Program-made: the position numbers and the translations under genes
The notes under the pieces: generated by a model
Database searches by the model: none
What the model was told of the DNA's origin: nothing
Seen by the model: the letters and a program-made list of their open reading frames with translations, nothing else
Assembly: GCA_022496185.1 (NCBI GenBank)
Contig: WTXG01000030.1
Location: 62,001 to 126,000, forward strand
Source: Multifurca ochricompacta
Lineage: Eukaryota; Basidiomycota; Agaricomycetes; Russulales; Russulaceae
Reading direction: 5' to 3'
Length of the DNA stretch: 64,000 nucleotides
Shown: positions 52,464-64,000 of the stretch, one piece after another
Layout of the letters: every line of letters begins with the position of its first letter
Position numbering within the stretch: the first letter of the stretch is position 1

Positions 52464-53108
52464 CTAAGCAAGTGAGGTAGAGTTCATGGGGTGGTTGTGG
52501 TCATTCCAGGAGCTTGTACTACTAAGAGTATCCACGGCTACGTCGACTCCTGCTCTTTGCACTTGCATTCTAACTTGGGAGGAAGCGGTCGAAATCTGGC
52601 TTGACACATGGTCTCCGCGGCGCGTCTGCGTCGCGCTAGCGTCGTAGGGGTTGAGGATGGCAGTTGCTGCCATCTCGATGAAGGTGGCGAGACGGAAGGA
52701 AGACAGTCCCTGTATCAGGGTGCGGAAGTTGCCATACATGCCTGTAAGTAAAGGTGGGTGAGGAAAAATCGCAGCCCGCCTAGAACTCTGGGGAGGAAAG
52801 AGGGGACTCACGGTCGACAAGCTCGACGAATCGCGAGGTGGTCATCCTGCTTGCTAACCACGTAAAACTGCCAATGATCACGAGGAAGAGCACTGGGGAT
52901 GCGGTTGTGGTGTGAGTGTGGATTGAGGAGGAAGACGGTGAACATTCGGTTTACCAAGGGCGAAAGCGATGTCGAAGATAACCCTGTGGCTCAAGTGGGA
53001 GGGATTGGGAACGGGAGTGTCTGGTGATACGGCTATTGTCGGCACGGTAGTCGGGATTGAGAAAGTGGGACGAACGGTGAGGAGGATGAGGGCGAGGGCG
53101 AGGAGCAT
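52464..53108 (-). CDS. Orphan small secreted/membrane protein, copy C
   Basis: Three exons (53108-52955, 52892-52812, 52741-52464) close to an exact 170-residue frame. The start MLLALALILLTVRPTFSIP is a signal peptide. Then come PVPNPSHLSHRVIFDIAFAL and, across the phase-1 intron, the second hydrophobic segment VLFLVIIGSFTWLASRMTT. After a second phase-1-type intron the C-terminal region carries FRLATFIEMAATAIL and the polar tail TQTRRGDHVSSQIS. Organisation matches copies A and B, and all three lie on the same strand at about 3-kb spacing. Likely a lineage-restricted secreted or membrane family; no function can be assigned. Confidence 0.72.
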
Positions 53109-55642
53109 GGTGGTTTATGACGAAAAGGGAACAAAGAGAAAAAAGGCAGAAGGGTGGCTTGTAGAAATAATGTGAAGGATATGTTTATGGGTCAGGAAAT
53201 TAACGTCTGTGCAGCCATACTCAGTTACTGGGGAGTGGGTGAACAGGATGACCAATACGAGATGTCCATAAACCACAACTTGCCACTGGTACTGGTTTAT
53301 AAAAGGAGAGGGACAGACACCTCTCTATGAAAACATTCGGAGAGCTATATGGATAAGAGATCAAGCCATGATCATAGCGCGGTTACGAATGTCGTCGGCT
53401 GAAGAGGTAAGGAAAGGGGAGCCTGAGGATTAAGCGTTGATACGAATAGAGTTCAACTCACCTTGCAAACATCATCGATAGAAATCCATCTTCGAGGCCC
53501 CCATCTTGACGAAGTTCTGTGACAGCAAGCACGCCCTCGATGAGTTATAGGATGTCGTTTGATCGGGGAAATGGAGACCCTCTGCAGGAAAGGATGCCCA
53601 TCAATCGAGAGGCACAAGACACGGATCATTAAGGGTACGCCCTGAGAATGTTTTTTTTTCCCAACTGTACAGAGTGTGACAGTTCAGCGCCATTCCACGA
53701 CAGATGCTTGAATGATGTCTTTACGAGATTCCAACACCTGTGGAGGCGCCGTACACGTCAGGCCCCCACACCTCTACGGTGAGCAGGGGAAAAGAGCATA
53801 TAACTGAGCTGAGGATTCCCGTAGTATTGCATCGACTAATTGCTGATTTTTCCGAGAAGGATGGCCCAGGAATCATGGCAGAGATGTTTATCATCGCGGA
53901 ATCGTTCGACCATTTACCACGATTGGGGGCTTGAAGATCCTGATAATAGTTACTACCGGGGTTCATGACCAGATCGAAAAGTGAGTATCGAGGTCAACCT
54001 AGCATCATATTATGAAACCACGTTAAAGCGTAGCTCGGGACTACCCAGTGTTCTATTAAAGGCCGGGAGCGAAGAACTCCAATTCCAATCCAAATATTCA
54101 ATACAAGACAAGTTGAAAGTCCCATGCCATTGCGACGTTTTTTTTTGTCGCATTGAGGCTTCTGACGCCTTTGCGCCAACCCATAAAGTGAGATTGATTA
54201 AATAGCGGACTTTGGAGTTCAGTCGCCAATTGGGCTGTAAGCTGCAATTTCGTTACCAGATAATTCGATATTAAATCTATGAAGATGAAGGTGAAAGAAA
54301 ATGTCTGGTTTCCTGCTTGAGTTGGTCAAGAACTGAACTAACATCATGGCTCAGACTTCGATTTCGTGGAGTCGACGTGGCCGCTGTCATGCTACGGGTC
54401 ACTCGCTACCACAGATCGTTTGGATAATGAAATATCGCCACTCGCTACGTCGTCCTACCCTTACTACTCCTGCCAGTGTCAACTCATACGGAAAGCTCAA
54501 GAAACATTATGACATGATGATTCACACCCACACTGCGGCGCCTTCATCCAATGACTCTCGCTTTACATCAATCCTCATCGCTCACCGCCCATCCTAATCT
54601 TCTCATAGCCTTTCCCAATGTGAATGACGACGATTGCTACCTCAATCATGGCCTGACATCACGCTTGGATCTTAACATCCTTGCCTCAACTGAGGACCCG
54701 GCTCAGTGCTTCCGTTGCAAGTTTTCAGACGAGGACGTCTCCCCTCCCAACGTCAGTCAGTCAGTCATCATGAAAGGGGCCGGTGGTTGGAGTTTGTAGA
54801 GTGACTGTCACGTGGCTTCCCTCACCGGCGCTCTGATGGCTTTCATTTCCTCGACCGACTTAGCCTTTTGGAACGAACTCGGTTTGGTGGGCGATCTGTG
54901 GCATGAGTAGAGAGGGCTACTCTGTCTTTCCCTCAGTTCTCGGTTCTCGCGCGTGGCCAAGCCACCTTCTTGCGGAGCTATATCACAAGAGTGGCCTATC
55001 ACAACCAAGCAGGCATCGGAATTCGTGCGAGTTTGCCAAGGGTGTGCCTCTGGACAAGATGAGCTGTGGCGCATTGCGGCAGGCTGACCTCTTTACATCG
55101 TTTGCTTGCCAGTCTTCATGGGCATCATCTTATTCAAACGACGCTTAATTGGTTTGCTTCTTATGACACCCTCCTCTCGGGAAAGCAAGCCGTATCACTT
55201 CTCGCTACCCTGCTGCATGAGGTGTCTCAAAAATTAGTGGTGGTCGCAATAGGGTTTAATATCCTGTGGTGTCCCTGCTTTTTAAATATACTCGGATCCA
55301 TAGTACAGCGATGGTGTGTACGCAACACCATCACAACGGCAATTTTTGTGTTCGACAACACTAATTATCATTCATATTTGTCTCTCATGAATGTCACTAC
55401 AACAAGAAAAGAATTGAGAATCTGATTCTCACTTTCACCATTGACATCCCTTGTTACGGCCAGCGAGAACCTGGAAGCGAACCATTCTCACATTAGTCCG
55501 TCTTTCAATTTCACTTTCGACTACTCGTTCTCATCCCAAGCCGAGCTACGAATGTCAACTTTCACGTCAAAATGGAGCGTTGTCAGTTTTTTTTTTAGCA
55601 TCTTAGAATTGCAACGGCCTACATCAAACTGAGTCCAACACC
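53109..55642. other. Intergenic, no gene seen
   Basis: About 2.5 kb with several short open stretches (for example 54346-54597, 54551-54799) that carry no motif. No RNA gene or repeat that I can define. Confidence 0.35.
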
Positions 55643-57437
55643 ATGCCAGACTATTCTCCCCTCGCTCGTTCATCACCTCAATCACCTCAAGTCTTGTCAA
55701 CCCACACACAAGGATCAATCCGCCGCCGCTCTGGATCTCACAAGGTAGTTATACCCTCGCAAACCGTGTCAATTGGATCCCGACATCCAAGGAGCGATTA
55801 TTTTCACGACGGCGCGTGGCAGAGTGCCGAAGATGGGCATTCGAAAGCGAGTACCCACGGAACCGTGATGGCATCTTCATCGACTCGGAGTGCCTCTCAC
55901 TTTACAACCATTCCTGGCCGTGCTCATCGCACATCCATCATATTTTCACGTTCTAGCCCATATCTGCAACATCGGGAACGATCAACCCTGTCACGCCATG
56001 TTTCATCAATCACGACGAGCACAGTCGACTACAAGGAGTCCCTCACATTGAGGACTCCTGTGAGTGCTAACAACTCGGATGATGTCGTTGCCTCTTCTGG
56101 GCCACCATCAACTTCGCCTACCGCTGGGGTGTCAAGCTCACATCTTTCCGGATTCTTCACGAGCGTACAATCATTAACAAAGCAGTTGTCATCAAAGACC
56201 CAGTCCGGCCTAGTCACACTCCGTCGAAAAGCGATATCTTTCCCGAAGCCACGGCTCCCCACCTTCGATTCCACTAAACCAACGTCTCCAAAGAGTCGTT
56301 TTGGACTTGACCGGCAGCTTACGAGCTATAGCTCGCAGTCTTTTCTGTCTGCAACAGACAAATTGACGCAGAAGTGGCCCCAGCCACAATCTCTTCGGTT
56401 AGTGCCTCCTGGCTTTCGTGCTGATCTTATTTCATCGGATTGTGGTTATCTGCGTGGGCTGAGAGGGGTCGGCGTCTGGAGCCAACGCAATCTGGAGGCT
56501 GCTCTGCGTGATAGTCAAGGCCTAGGTATTGAGTGGTAGGTCAGTGGACGCTACACAAGTGGTGCTTGCTTGGAAGCGTAACGACCGTCTTCCTCCTTGG
56601 TCTGACGTGTCTGATCTATTCCATATTAACTTGGTTTACCGGTAAATCAATTCGTCGCTTTTCACCCGACATCACATTCTGACATCCTCACACACAACTC
56701 CTTGAACAGCTTACCCCACGGCACCTGTCCTCCTTATTACGGATTCTCCGGCTCTCATCTTGCTCACAATCAGTTCTTCTTTGCTCTTGCTCTCTTCGCT
56801 CGTCGGCATCACCGGAACGCTCTTAAACTCTCGTCCCATCCTCGCGGTCTACGTGCTGCTCCTCTTTCCCTCGTTCATCTCCTTTGTCTCCGTCGGCTAC
56901 GTCACCTATAAAAAAGCGAATTTCTCTCTCGATGAAAAGGTTAGTCAAGCGTGGAACCTCTGGTATTCGCCTGGCGCACGAATGGTGTTACAAGGCGCTC
57001 TTAGTTGTTGCGGCTGGAGCGGACCATTGCATGGCGCGACTCCGTCGGGCACATGTTATGCACGTTCGCCGCTCCCCGGCTGTCATGGCCCCCTCATGCG
57101 CTTCGAACGAGAAACCCTCTCCTCCGCCGCCTGGACCGTCTTCTCCCTCGTACCACTTCACCTGGCCAATATTTTCGTGGGTCTCCTCTGCGCGAACCAC
57201 GTGACGCATCGCTTTGGAAAGGGTATCACCCCCGCGCGGTATCGCCTCAGTGTTCAAGACGTCCTTTCTTCTGTCTCTGCTGCCTCTGCCACTTCGGGAT
57301 CGGGAAATAATCCACCACATAAAAAGACTCAGGCTCAGGTTCATTTCCTGTTCCTCCACTTCTGGCGCCGACTAGCCATCACGGAGCTTTCCGAGAGGAC
57401 AGACAGACCAGGACCACATACCGGCATGCGCGTATAG
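55643..57437 (+). CDS. Tetraspanin with long Ser-rich N-terminal region
   Basis: Exon 1 runs 55643-56641 and exon 2 56710-57437. The first roughly 295 residues are Ser/Thr/Arg-rich and predicted cytosolic, ending in the KWPQPQSLR block known from basidiomycete tetraspanins. Transmembrane segment 1 is WCLLGSVTTVFLLGLTCLIY, then a short loop (AYPTAPVLLITDS), TM2 ILLTISSSLLLLSSLVGITG, TM3 ILAVYVLLLFPSFISFVSVG, a large loop with the hallmark CCGW followed by CYARSPLPGC, and TM4 AAWTVFSLVPLHLANIFVGLL. The frame breaks just before TM1 near 56536, where one extra G (GG to GGG) would join both parts; no intron there is long enough. Tetraspanins organise membrane microdomains. The C-terminal end is uncertain. 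Confidence 0.82.
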
Positions 57438-57864
57438 AAGACTTGAGGGCGACATTTAACATTCAAGGAGGGCCCTGTCGGAACGGACTGTTTACTCTTT
57501 CCCTCCTCTTAACGAGTTGCTCTTTCTCCTGCCTTTTGCAGCCTTTTTAGCCAGCCTAGCCCGTGCAACGCAATATACATCCTTGGACCATTATTTAGAA
57601 TCGTTATCCTTTATCCTGATCTGATCTTGGCTCAAGTCCGATCATGTTTATTTCCCAAGGGTGTCCCCCGGAGCAGTGTCATTAGTAGTGCTCTTGGTTC
57701 CCATGGGTTCCGTAGTCCATAGTCCGCAGTTTGAATTACTATTACTACAAAGGAAGGGAAAGGGTGAAACGACAACATCACAAAAACAAAGAGAAACAAC
57801 CTGCCCGTACAATACTACATAGTAGCCCAACAACACAAAAAGGAAGAAGGCGTAGCACGCCCTT
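57438..57864. other. Short convergent intergenic region
   Basis: 3' ends of the plus-strand tetraspanin and a minus-strand gene face each other here. No further gene seen. Confidence 0.4.
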
Positions 57865-59671
57865 CTACTTAACCTCCATCCCACCCCATTCCAACACGCG
57901 GAATAGTCCCCGATCCGATGCGCGCGCAACGTTGACGCCGACAACGCCAGCCCAGAACGTCGCGTTGTCTGCTCGCGCGCTCGCCGATTCCAAAGTGCCA
58001 AATCCTCGGAAGCGACTCCACGGAACAGCATGAAGACGCGCGTGACCACGTCCGGCACGGGCGAGATGCGCATCCGTGCCGCCTTCTCGTACGATTCCTG
58101 CGCGATGAAGCGCAGGGCAACGTACTCGTGTTTCACTAAATCCGGTAGCCAAAACCTGAGAGAGAGAGAGGAATTTCATGTTGAGAGAGGGGGAAAAAAA
58201 TAAAGGGGAGGAGACACACGTAATGAAAGAGGTGCGAGCCTCGGTGTTGAGTGCGAGCGCCTTGAGGGCCGTATCTAAATATCCCGGGACTTTGCTCGTG
58301 TGGAGGAGGATCGAGTCGTCCGGGTTCACGGAGGGACGAGAAGGATCGAACGTCTCCGTGTCTCTGTTGCCCTCTATAGGCGTTGCAGCGCGTGAGACAA
58401 CCGGTGTCAAGAGGCGAGAACTCGAAGTCGCGCTAAAGCGGGGAGAGGAAGAGGTTTCAAAAAAATAATTATGGTCAATAAAAAAAGAAGGGAGAGCTCA
58501 CGTCGCCTCCCAGTACAAGTAGGATACTTCCAAGCCACTACTCTTGTCGAGGAGCGTGCCGTCGGGCTCCGCCGCGATCGTCCAGGTGAGGGATTGACCG
58601 GCTTGGCCGGCCCGACGTTCGTTTGGTGGTGAATCGGTGGTCCGCGGCGGAGGGTATACGGCCGAGAAGGACCAGGAAGACACGAGGGACAGTTCTACGG
58701 TGACATCCGGAAGGCTGAAAGGCGGGTAGAGATAGATGACAGGCTTTCGGACTCTTGTTATTGGGTTGACCACGATCGTGTCCCCAGAGGCAACATCTTG
58801 GTCAGATAATGTCGAATCAAAGTCCAAGAATTCCCGTTATGAGTGACCGTGCTGTTCGAGGACGAGTATGCCGTCTTGTTGGTTACGATCTCAAAGAGAT
58901 GGGAGAGCTTCTTCCCCAAAAGCCCAACTTCACTAATATCAAAGGCCATGGGAACTGGTTTGAGGTGGCCTGGGAATGAGACCTTAACTGTCTGAACAAC
59001 ATCGCCAGTTCGTGCGACCTCCGATGGCCGGGGAAGGCGTTTTTCGGGTGCTCGAGCCCGCCTAAATGTAGGAGACGTGTTGGAGACGACAATCTGTGAG
59101 AGCGGGGTAGAGTCGGTGATAGTGAGGGAGGCGTTGGGGAGAGGGCCCCAGGAAGTGCCAACATTTCCTTTTCACTACTGGCAGGTGAGACCGGCGAACT
59201 GCAAGCTGTCGCGGAGCCGCGAGCAGGGTCTTGCACGATCTCTGAGACAACAAAAAACAGAGGTCAACCATCGTCATTAATCACACGTTCTGGATTGGGT
59301 GTACCTGATTCGAGCATAATCGTCACAGAGTGAACGACATGGCAAACGACGGTCCAGACGTCTATTGAGAGTTCAACGAGGGCTGTGTCTGGATGACCGG
59401 GGATTTCTGATAGGAGGACAAATTCGTCGGCGGGGACATCCTGCAAGGAACGAAAGGTGCGTCGCGCGACTGCAAGGACACTCTGTTGTAAACGCAATGG
59501 TTATATCATCCCGTCAACGGCAAAGCAACTAGGCAGTGGGTGGGGTGGACGACAACAGAGAATGTGGCTTTGAGCACAACTTACCTCATGACGATAACAG
59601 TGATCGCGAAAAACGGCAACACTCCTACCACGGTACTTGAGAATGAGAAGGGACAAAGGGTTAAAAGCCAT
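57865..59671 (-). CDS. Conserved fungal membrane protein of unknown function, several frame breaks
   Basis: Starts at 59671 with MAFNPLSLLILKYRG followed by a hydrophobic segment (VGVLPFFAITVIVM) in a shifted frame. Recognisable blocks in order: FRSLQDVPADEFVLLSEIPG, PLPNASLTITDSTPLSQIVV, GHLKPVPMAFDISEVGL, KPVIYLYPPFSLPDVTVELS with SWSFSAVYPP, GLEVSYLYWEA, ETFDPSRPSVNP, KVPGYLDTALKALAL, TSFITFWLPDLVKHEYVALRF, PVPDVVTRVFMLFRGV and the end LFRVLEWGGMEVK. Exons that can be fixed: 57865-58155, 58220-58432 and one ending at 58502. One-base losses are needed near 58825 (TT) and 57990 (GG). Two breaks of the other sense lie at about 59160 and 59620. I know this layout only as a conserved hypothetical protein of Agaricomycetes; no function is known to me. 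Confidence 0.65.
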
Positions 59672-60455
59672 ATGATGGGGAGTAGATTTTAGCGAAGGGA
59701 TTCGGTCGGTTTAAATTCAATTCAATTGGCAAAGCCCAAAAACGGATCACCAATGGCTGCTCTAGTTAGTTGGCACATGTGTGCCCTTTAACGGAGGAAG
59801 CTGTGCTCTCGGTCTCAGCCTCATGGTCTCGTTAAGGCATGTATGTATATGCGATGTGAAAGTGAAATTACACCTAGATGAGGCGTGCGCAAGACAGTAC
59901 CGAAGTCACTGCTGGCCCCTGGAAGATTACAGCCTGATGCGACGTGGCGATGATGGAAAGTACGGTGGAACCAAGATAGTCACCGCCGCCCGCGCACTGG
60001 CACGAGCCATGAACAAAGGTTTAGATGACATTCTATCGGGGGACCCACCACTTCCCAACATTTTCTCGTCGAAGTCTTGGGTGCTCAACGCTCCAACGGG
60101 GTAGTTCATTCTCCTCCTCCTCAGATAAGATGAGCGCGCGCGCGCGCTTTACGCTATACACACACAGCATAGTACCATACAACACAGCATGTCGAAATTT
60201 ATTTAGTGACATTGGGAAATCCAATGGGTCGACCGAAATTTCTACTGCGGCGCAGGGACAATCGCAGCGACGACGACGACGAGGAGTTCACTGCACTGCA
60301 CTGGCGCCACCAATTTAAATCTCCGATATGGAAATTGCCGAACATCCCCTACTACTGACCCCGCTGACCCCGCCACTACTAACTAGGCCAGCCATTGTGG
60401 AATCCCTCATCCTTATACCAACCCACCAACTCTTTTTTTCTACAACCTTGCTACA
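59672..60455. other. Divergent intergenic region, no gene seen
   Basis: Shared upstream region of the minus-strand membrane protein and VMA3. It contains a GCGCGCGCGCGC tract near 60132-60146. Short open stretches here have no motif. Confidence 0.4.
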
Positions 60456-61486
60456 ATGACTGACCTTTGCCCAGTTTACGCTCCTTTCTTCGGCGCGATG
60501 GTGAGTGAGCTTTTTGCCGTTGCTAACCAGAATAGAATAACCTAATTCAACCTTCTCTCTCCCCCCTCGACCTCAGGGCTGTACTAGTGCCATCGTGTTC
60601 ACATGTATGTTTTTCGTGCCATCATTTTTTGACCACTTCATAACTTCGTCCATCTCAGGTATTGGAGCGAGGCAAGTCTTTTCCTTTTCACACTTTCGTT
60701 TTTCTTTCCATTTGGACATGGGGCTTTGCCTTCGCGTCATTTTCTTATTTTCCCCCTCGGCTAACTTGCAACTCATATCCATTCTTACACCGTCCCAGTT
60801 ATGGAACCGCAAAATCGGGTGTTGGCATCTCAGCCATGGCTGTCTTACGACCGGATCTCATGATGAAGAATGTCATTCCTGTCATCATGGCTGGTATCAT
60901 TGCCGTGAGTACTTACACGTCGACCACCCCTCAAACTGGAAATGCCCATTTACATGTAACATCCAAAGATTTACGGCCTCGTCGTCTCAGTCCTAATTTC
61001 TGGCAATCGTATGTATCTCATGACTGGTGATCGGTATGCCAACTTGTCCTAAATTGGTCTGTGTAGTCTCCCCCCGAATGCCTCTTTATACTGGCTTCGT
61101 CCAGCTTGGCGCAGGTCTTTCCGTCGGGCTTTCCGGCCTTGCCGCTGGCTTTGCTATTGGCATCGTAGGCGACGCTGGTGTGCGCGGCACTGCGCAGCAA
61201 CCGAGGTTATTCGTCGGAATGGTACGTTGACCGCTATCCTGCTTATTGACGTACGTCATCATTGTTGTAGATCCTCATCCTCATTTTCGCTGAGGTTTTG
61301 GGCTTGTATGGTACGTCGAGTAGAAGATATAAATTGACTTGTGTCCAGAACTTCATACCTTTACTTCCCTAGGTCTCATTGTTGCTCTCATCATGAATAC
61401 AGCAGCGGCTGGAGCATCGGTAGGGTTACTACATTTGTCACATTTTGTCATGCACTGACTCTGCTTTTATCATCAAGTGCACATAA
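60456..61486 (+). CDS. VMA3: V-type ATPase proteolipid subunit c
   Basis: Nine exons (60456-60500, 60577-60604, 60659-60671, 60799-60904, 60969-61008, 61067-61221, 61271-61310, 61373-61419, 61478-61486) close to exactly 160 residues, the size of yeast Vma3. Four hydrophobic helices form the c-ring subunit. Landmarks are [53 protein letters not shown] and [22 protein letters not shown], which holds the proton-carrying glutamate (AEVLG). The 13-nt exon 3 is followed by an intron with a GC donor (GAG|GCAAGT). The last 9-nt exon (Cys-Thr-stop) is inferred from a good branch site and acceptor; reading through gives a slightly different tail. The protein acts in the vacuolar and endomembrane proton pump. 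Confidence 0.93.
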
Positions 61487-61820
61487 TTTGGCTCGAGCAG
61501 CGATGTTGTAGGGGGCACAGAAGGTTATTTGTGACAATGCGCACCATTTTTGTCTCACCAAACCCACGTTCCTTGCGTGACCTGGGGGTCGTACTCTTCA
61601 CACAAATATAGTTGTCAATTCTTCAATACATATATTTTCTGTGTTAGAGAAAAGGCTGTGTACTCTATTAAAGGAAGAGGAAGTGTGTGATCTGACGTGG
61701 CAAAGAGTGGCCTTTGATGGAATGTCAATATAATTTTAAACTATGCTCGCTACTCGCCGCACTGAGCAGTAGTGTCCCTTTCTCCCTGAGACCCTCACTT
61801 TGGTTGGCGTTTTCCGAGCA
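61487..61820. other. Intergenic, no gene seen
   Basis: Short AT-rich stretch between VMA3 and the SUN-like gene. Nothing recognised. Confidence 0.4.
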
Positions 61821-64000
61821 ATGTTCATTAGTCGCTTGTCATGGCCCCTGACTTGGTTATTGTGTCTACTATTTGCATCACCCGGGCTTTCTCGCCATCC
61901 ACTACCAATAACGCCCTATGGCCCATTTCATGTCATCGCCGCCCTTGCGCCTAAGCCATCAGAGGAACCCATCTGCTGTCTCAAACCTCTTACGCCATTA
62001 GAGCCCGTAGACGACGACCTCTTCCTATCCTTTGAAGATTGGAAAGCAAAGCGCTTCAGCGAAAGCGGTAGCCAGAAGGGCAATGTTCCCCCAAATTCCA
62101 GCGCTCCAAACCGCGTACCGGTTGAAAGCGCCGCAGAAGTGACCGTTGTGGACGGCCACGCCCCAAACACCACCGCAATAGCCATCACCACCACCACCAC
62201 CATTGTGACCGACCCAGCGTCGCCCAGCGGGCAGAGTCCGACCGCTCAGACCCCGCCCGCATCGCCTCATTTCATTGTACCACTGACGGACCGCTTCAAT
62301 TATGCGTCTCTCGACTGTTCCGCTCGCGTGCACACGGCGCATCGTGGTGCCAAGTCGGCGTCGAATATCCTCTCGTCGAAGCGCGACCGGTACATGCTGT
62401 CCCCCTGCTCGGCGAAACCGCAGTTTGTCGTGGTGGAGCTGTGCGAGGATATAAGGATTGACACGGTGCAGCTGGCCAACTTTGAATTCTTCAGCGGCGT
62501 CTTCAAGGTGTTCACAGTGAGCGTTGCCAAGACGTATGCCGCTACCGATGTGGAAGGTTGGACCGTCGTGGATACGTACGTCGGGAAGAACGTGCGTGGG
62601 GTACAGGTAAGCCCTTGCGTTATATTATAAACATCAACGTCCTTGACTCCATCGTCGTACTGGTTTCGCTGAATCCTTTTCTTCTTTCTTTTTTTCCCCA
62701 TTCACAGTCGTTTCATCCTCCGACGTCGCTCGGTGACTTTTATCGGTACATTCGCATCGATTTTCATTCCCATTACTCCAACGAGTATTATTGCCCCATC
62801 TCTCTCCTTCGTGTTTACGGCCTCACCCACCTCGAACAATGGAAGTGGGACACCTGGGAGGAAGAGAGTAGAGCGCGGCAAGACCAGAACGCACATGCCA
62901 CGGTCGTCCATGCCTATGCAAACATCCCCTCAGATCCTGAGCAGCCCGCGGAGGCTCCTCGATCTGACGCTGCCGAACATCCACTTACATCCCAAGACAA
63001 TTCTGCCTCGGCAGCCACATCTTCAAGCAAATCGAATCCGGACGCCCAGGAGCCACGGTCGGACTCAGCCAAGTTGTCTGAGAGCCCAGAAGATCCTTCC
63101 GACATATACAGACATCGCCCGGTCGGAACCCTCGGTAAAACCACCGAATTTGTCAATCAGTACCGGTTCTCCGACCACCATTGCCACCTCTGCCTCTGCC
63201 TCTCCGCCTCCAGATTCTAGCCATAGCCATGATTCAACTAACATTCTTCATTTTACTCAACGGTCTCACGCGTTCACGAGCAACGACTATTTCACACCAT
63301 CGTCATCTGTATCAATATTATCCCGACTTGCAAACACCTCGGGAACTACTGCATCTGTACCTCGCCCGTCTTCCCAATCCCAATCCATGATCACCACCAA
63401 CCCATCTCCGTCGGTCATACATGCCTCGGCTTCACCATCACACCATCACCACTATCACCACCACCCCCTCCCGTAATCAACCTCCCACTTTCTCCATCGC
63501 CCCCGTACATGCATGCGGGCGAGTCTATCTACCGCACCATCATGAATCGTCTCAGCGCTCTTGAAGCCAATACGACGCTGTATGCACGCTACGTTGAAGA
63601 GCAGACGAGCGCCATGCGAGAGATGCTCAGGCGTTTGAGCGAAGATGTTGGTCGTCTTGAGGGCATAGGTCGCGCGCAGGCTCAGTTTTACCAACGCTCC
63701 ATCAGCGATTTTGAGAAGCACCGCCGAGAGATGGACATTGATCAACGTGCGCTCATTTCTCAAGTTAACTATCTAGCCGAAGAGGTTGGTAGAAGCCCTT
63801 CATTCCTTTTTTTTTTGTTTGTTTTCCTTCAGCAATTTTCTCATATGAATTGATCGTCGTTTCTTTCTAGGTTGTCCTGGAGAAACGTCTTGGTATAGCA
63901 CAACTCTGCCTTTTGCTTGCCGTGCTCGTCTTTCTCAGCGTCACGCGGGGGTCACCGGGCGAATTCCATGTCCCTCGTGCCGCCGCCACCAACAACAACA
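61821..64000 (+). CDS. SUN-like domain protein, Slp1/SUCO type (3' end beyond window)
   Basis: ATG at 61821. Exon 1 61821-62606, exon 2 62708-63784, exon 3 from 63871 past the window edge. A signal peptide (SWPLTWLLCLLFASPGLS) is followed by the family motif LSFEDWKAKRF. The SUN-like beta-sandwich spans the intron: DRFNYASLDC, SKRDRYMLSPC, FVVVELCEDIRIDTVQLANFEFFS, then FYRYIRIDF and YYCPISLLRVYGLTHLEQW. A Ser/Pro-rich region, a coiled coil (NRLSALEANTTLYARYVEEQ) and a transmembrane helix (LCLLLAVLVFLSV) follow. Slp1 in yeast and SUCO in animals are ER membrane proteins involved in protein folding and nuclear-envelope protein placement. Two frame breaks occur in the low-complexity part: about 63125 (extra base or two lost) and about 63467 (one C lost in a C run). 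Confidence 0.85.

Noticed and set aside
56521..56559. A 14-24 nt intron joining the tetraspanin N-terminal region to TM1
   Set aside because: Far below any plausible intron size and without a branch site. One missing G explains the frame change better.
61478..61486. Read-through ending of VMA3 (residues after GAS continuing to a TGA near 61456)
   Set aside because: Less likely than the 9-nt terminal exon, because a donor, a CTGAC branch site and an AG acceptor are present and the spliced form has exactly the family length. The alternative is kept open in the feature note.

Overview
This window is nuclear DNA of a mushroom-forming basidiomycete (Agaricomycetes). The evidence is densely intron-split genes with 41-104 nt introns, a Goodbye-NACHT-ankyrin receptor pair, a trichodiene-synthase-fold sesquiterpene cyclase, a Tad-like LINE and a basidiomycete-type tetraspanin. 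Many gene models below close exactly in frame, which supports the exon boundaries.

Left half (1-33 kb), accessory and repeat-rich. It starts with the 3' part of a type-B carboxylesterase (1-824), a 312-bp hAT-type MITE (1104-1415) and an esterase fragment (2738-2905). Next come an intact 992-aa NOD-like receptor on the minus strand (3482-6983), a second near-complete secreted carboxylesterase (7627-10027) and a sesquiterpene synthase (11642-12900). A transposon block follows: a 302-bp retroposon with a 15-bp target-site duplication (TSD), a 971-bp hAT-type MITE with an 8-bp TSD, and a full-length 7.66-kb LINE with a 12-bp TSD and poly-A tail, flanked by diverged dispersed repeats. The second receptor (26058-32467, plus strand) is the exon-for-exon paralog of the first but carries 35 ankyrin repeats, most arranged in an alternating two-repeat unit.

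Middle (33.8-44 kb). An Msp1/ATAD1-type AAA ATPase (minus) is followed by about 6.6 kb with no recognisable gene, then thioredoxin reductase.

Right half (46-64 kb). Three diverged tandem copies of a small orphan secreted/membrane protein family lie on the minus strand. After them come a Ser-rich tetraspanin, a conserved fungal membrane protein of unknown function, the V-ATPase proteolipid subunit c, and a SUN-like (Slp1/SUCO-type) ER protein that runs off the right edge.

A recurring oddity is that several well-conserved genes need one base added back next to a homopolymer to stay in frame, while others are perfect. Restoring five such bases in the second receptor gives an exactly closed 1,932-residue frame. 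This looks more like residual single-base deletion error in the assembly than gene decay, but the sequence alone cannot settle it.
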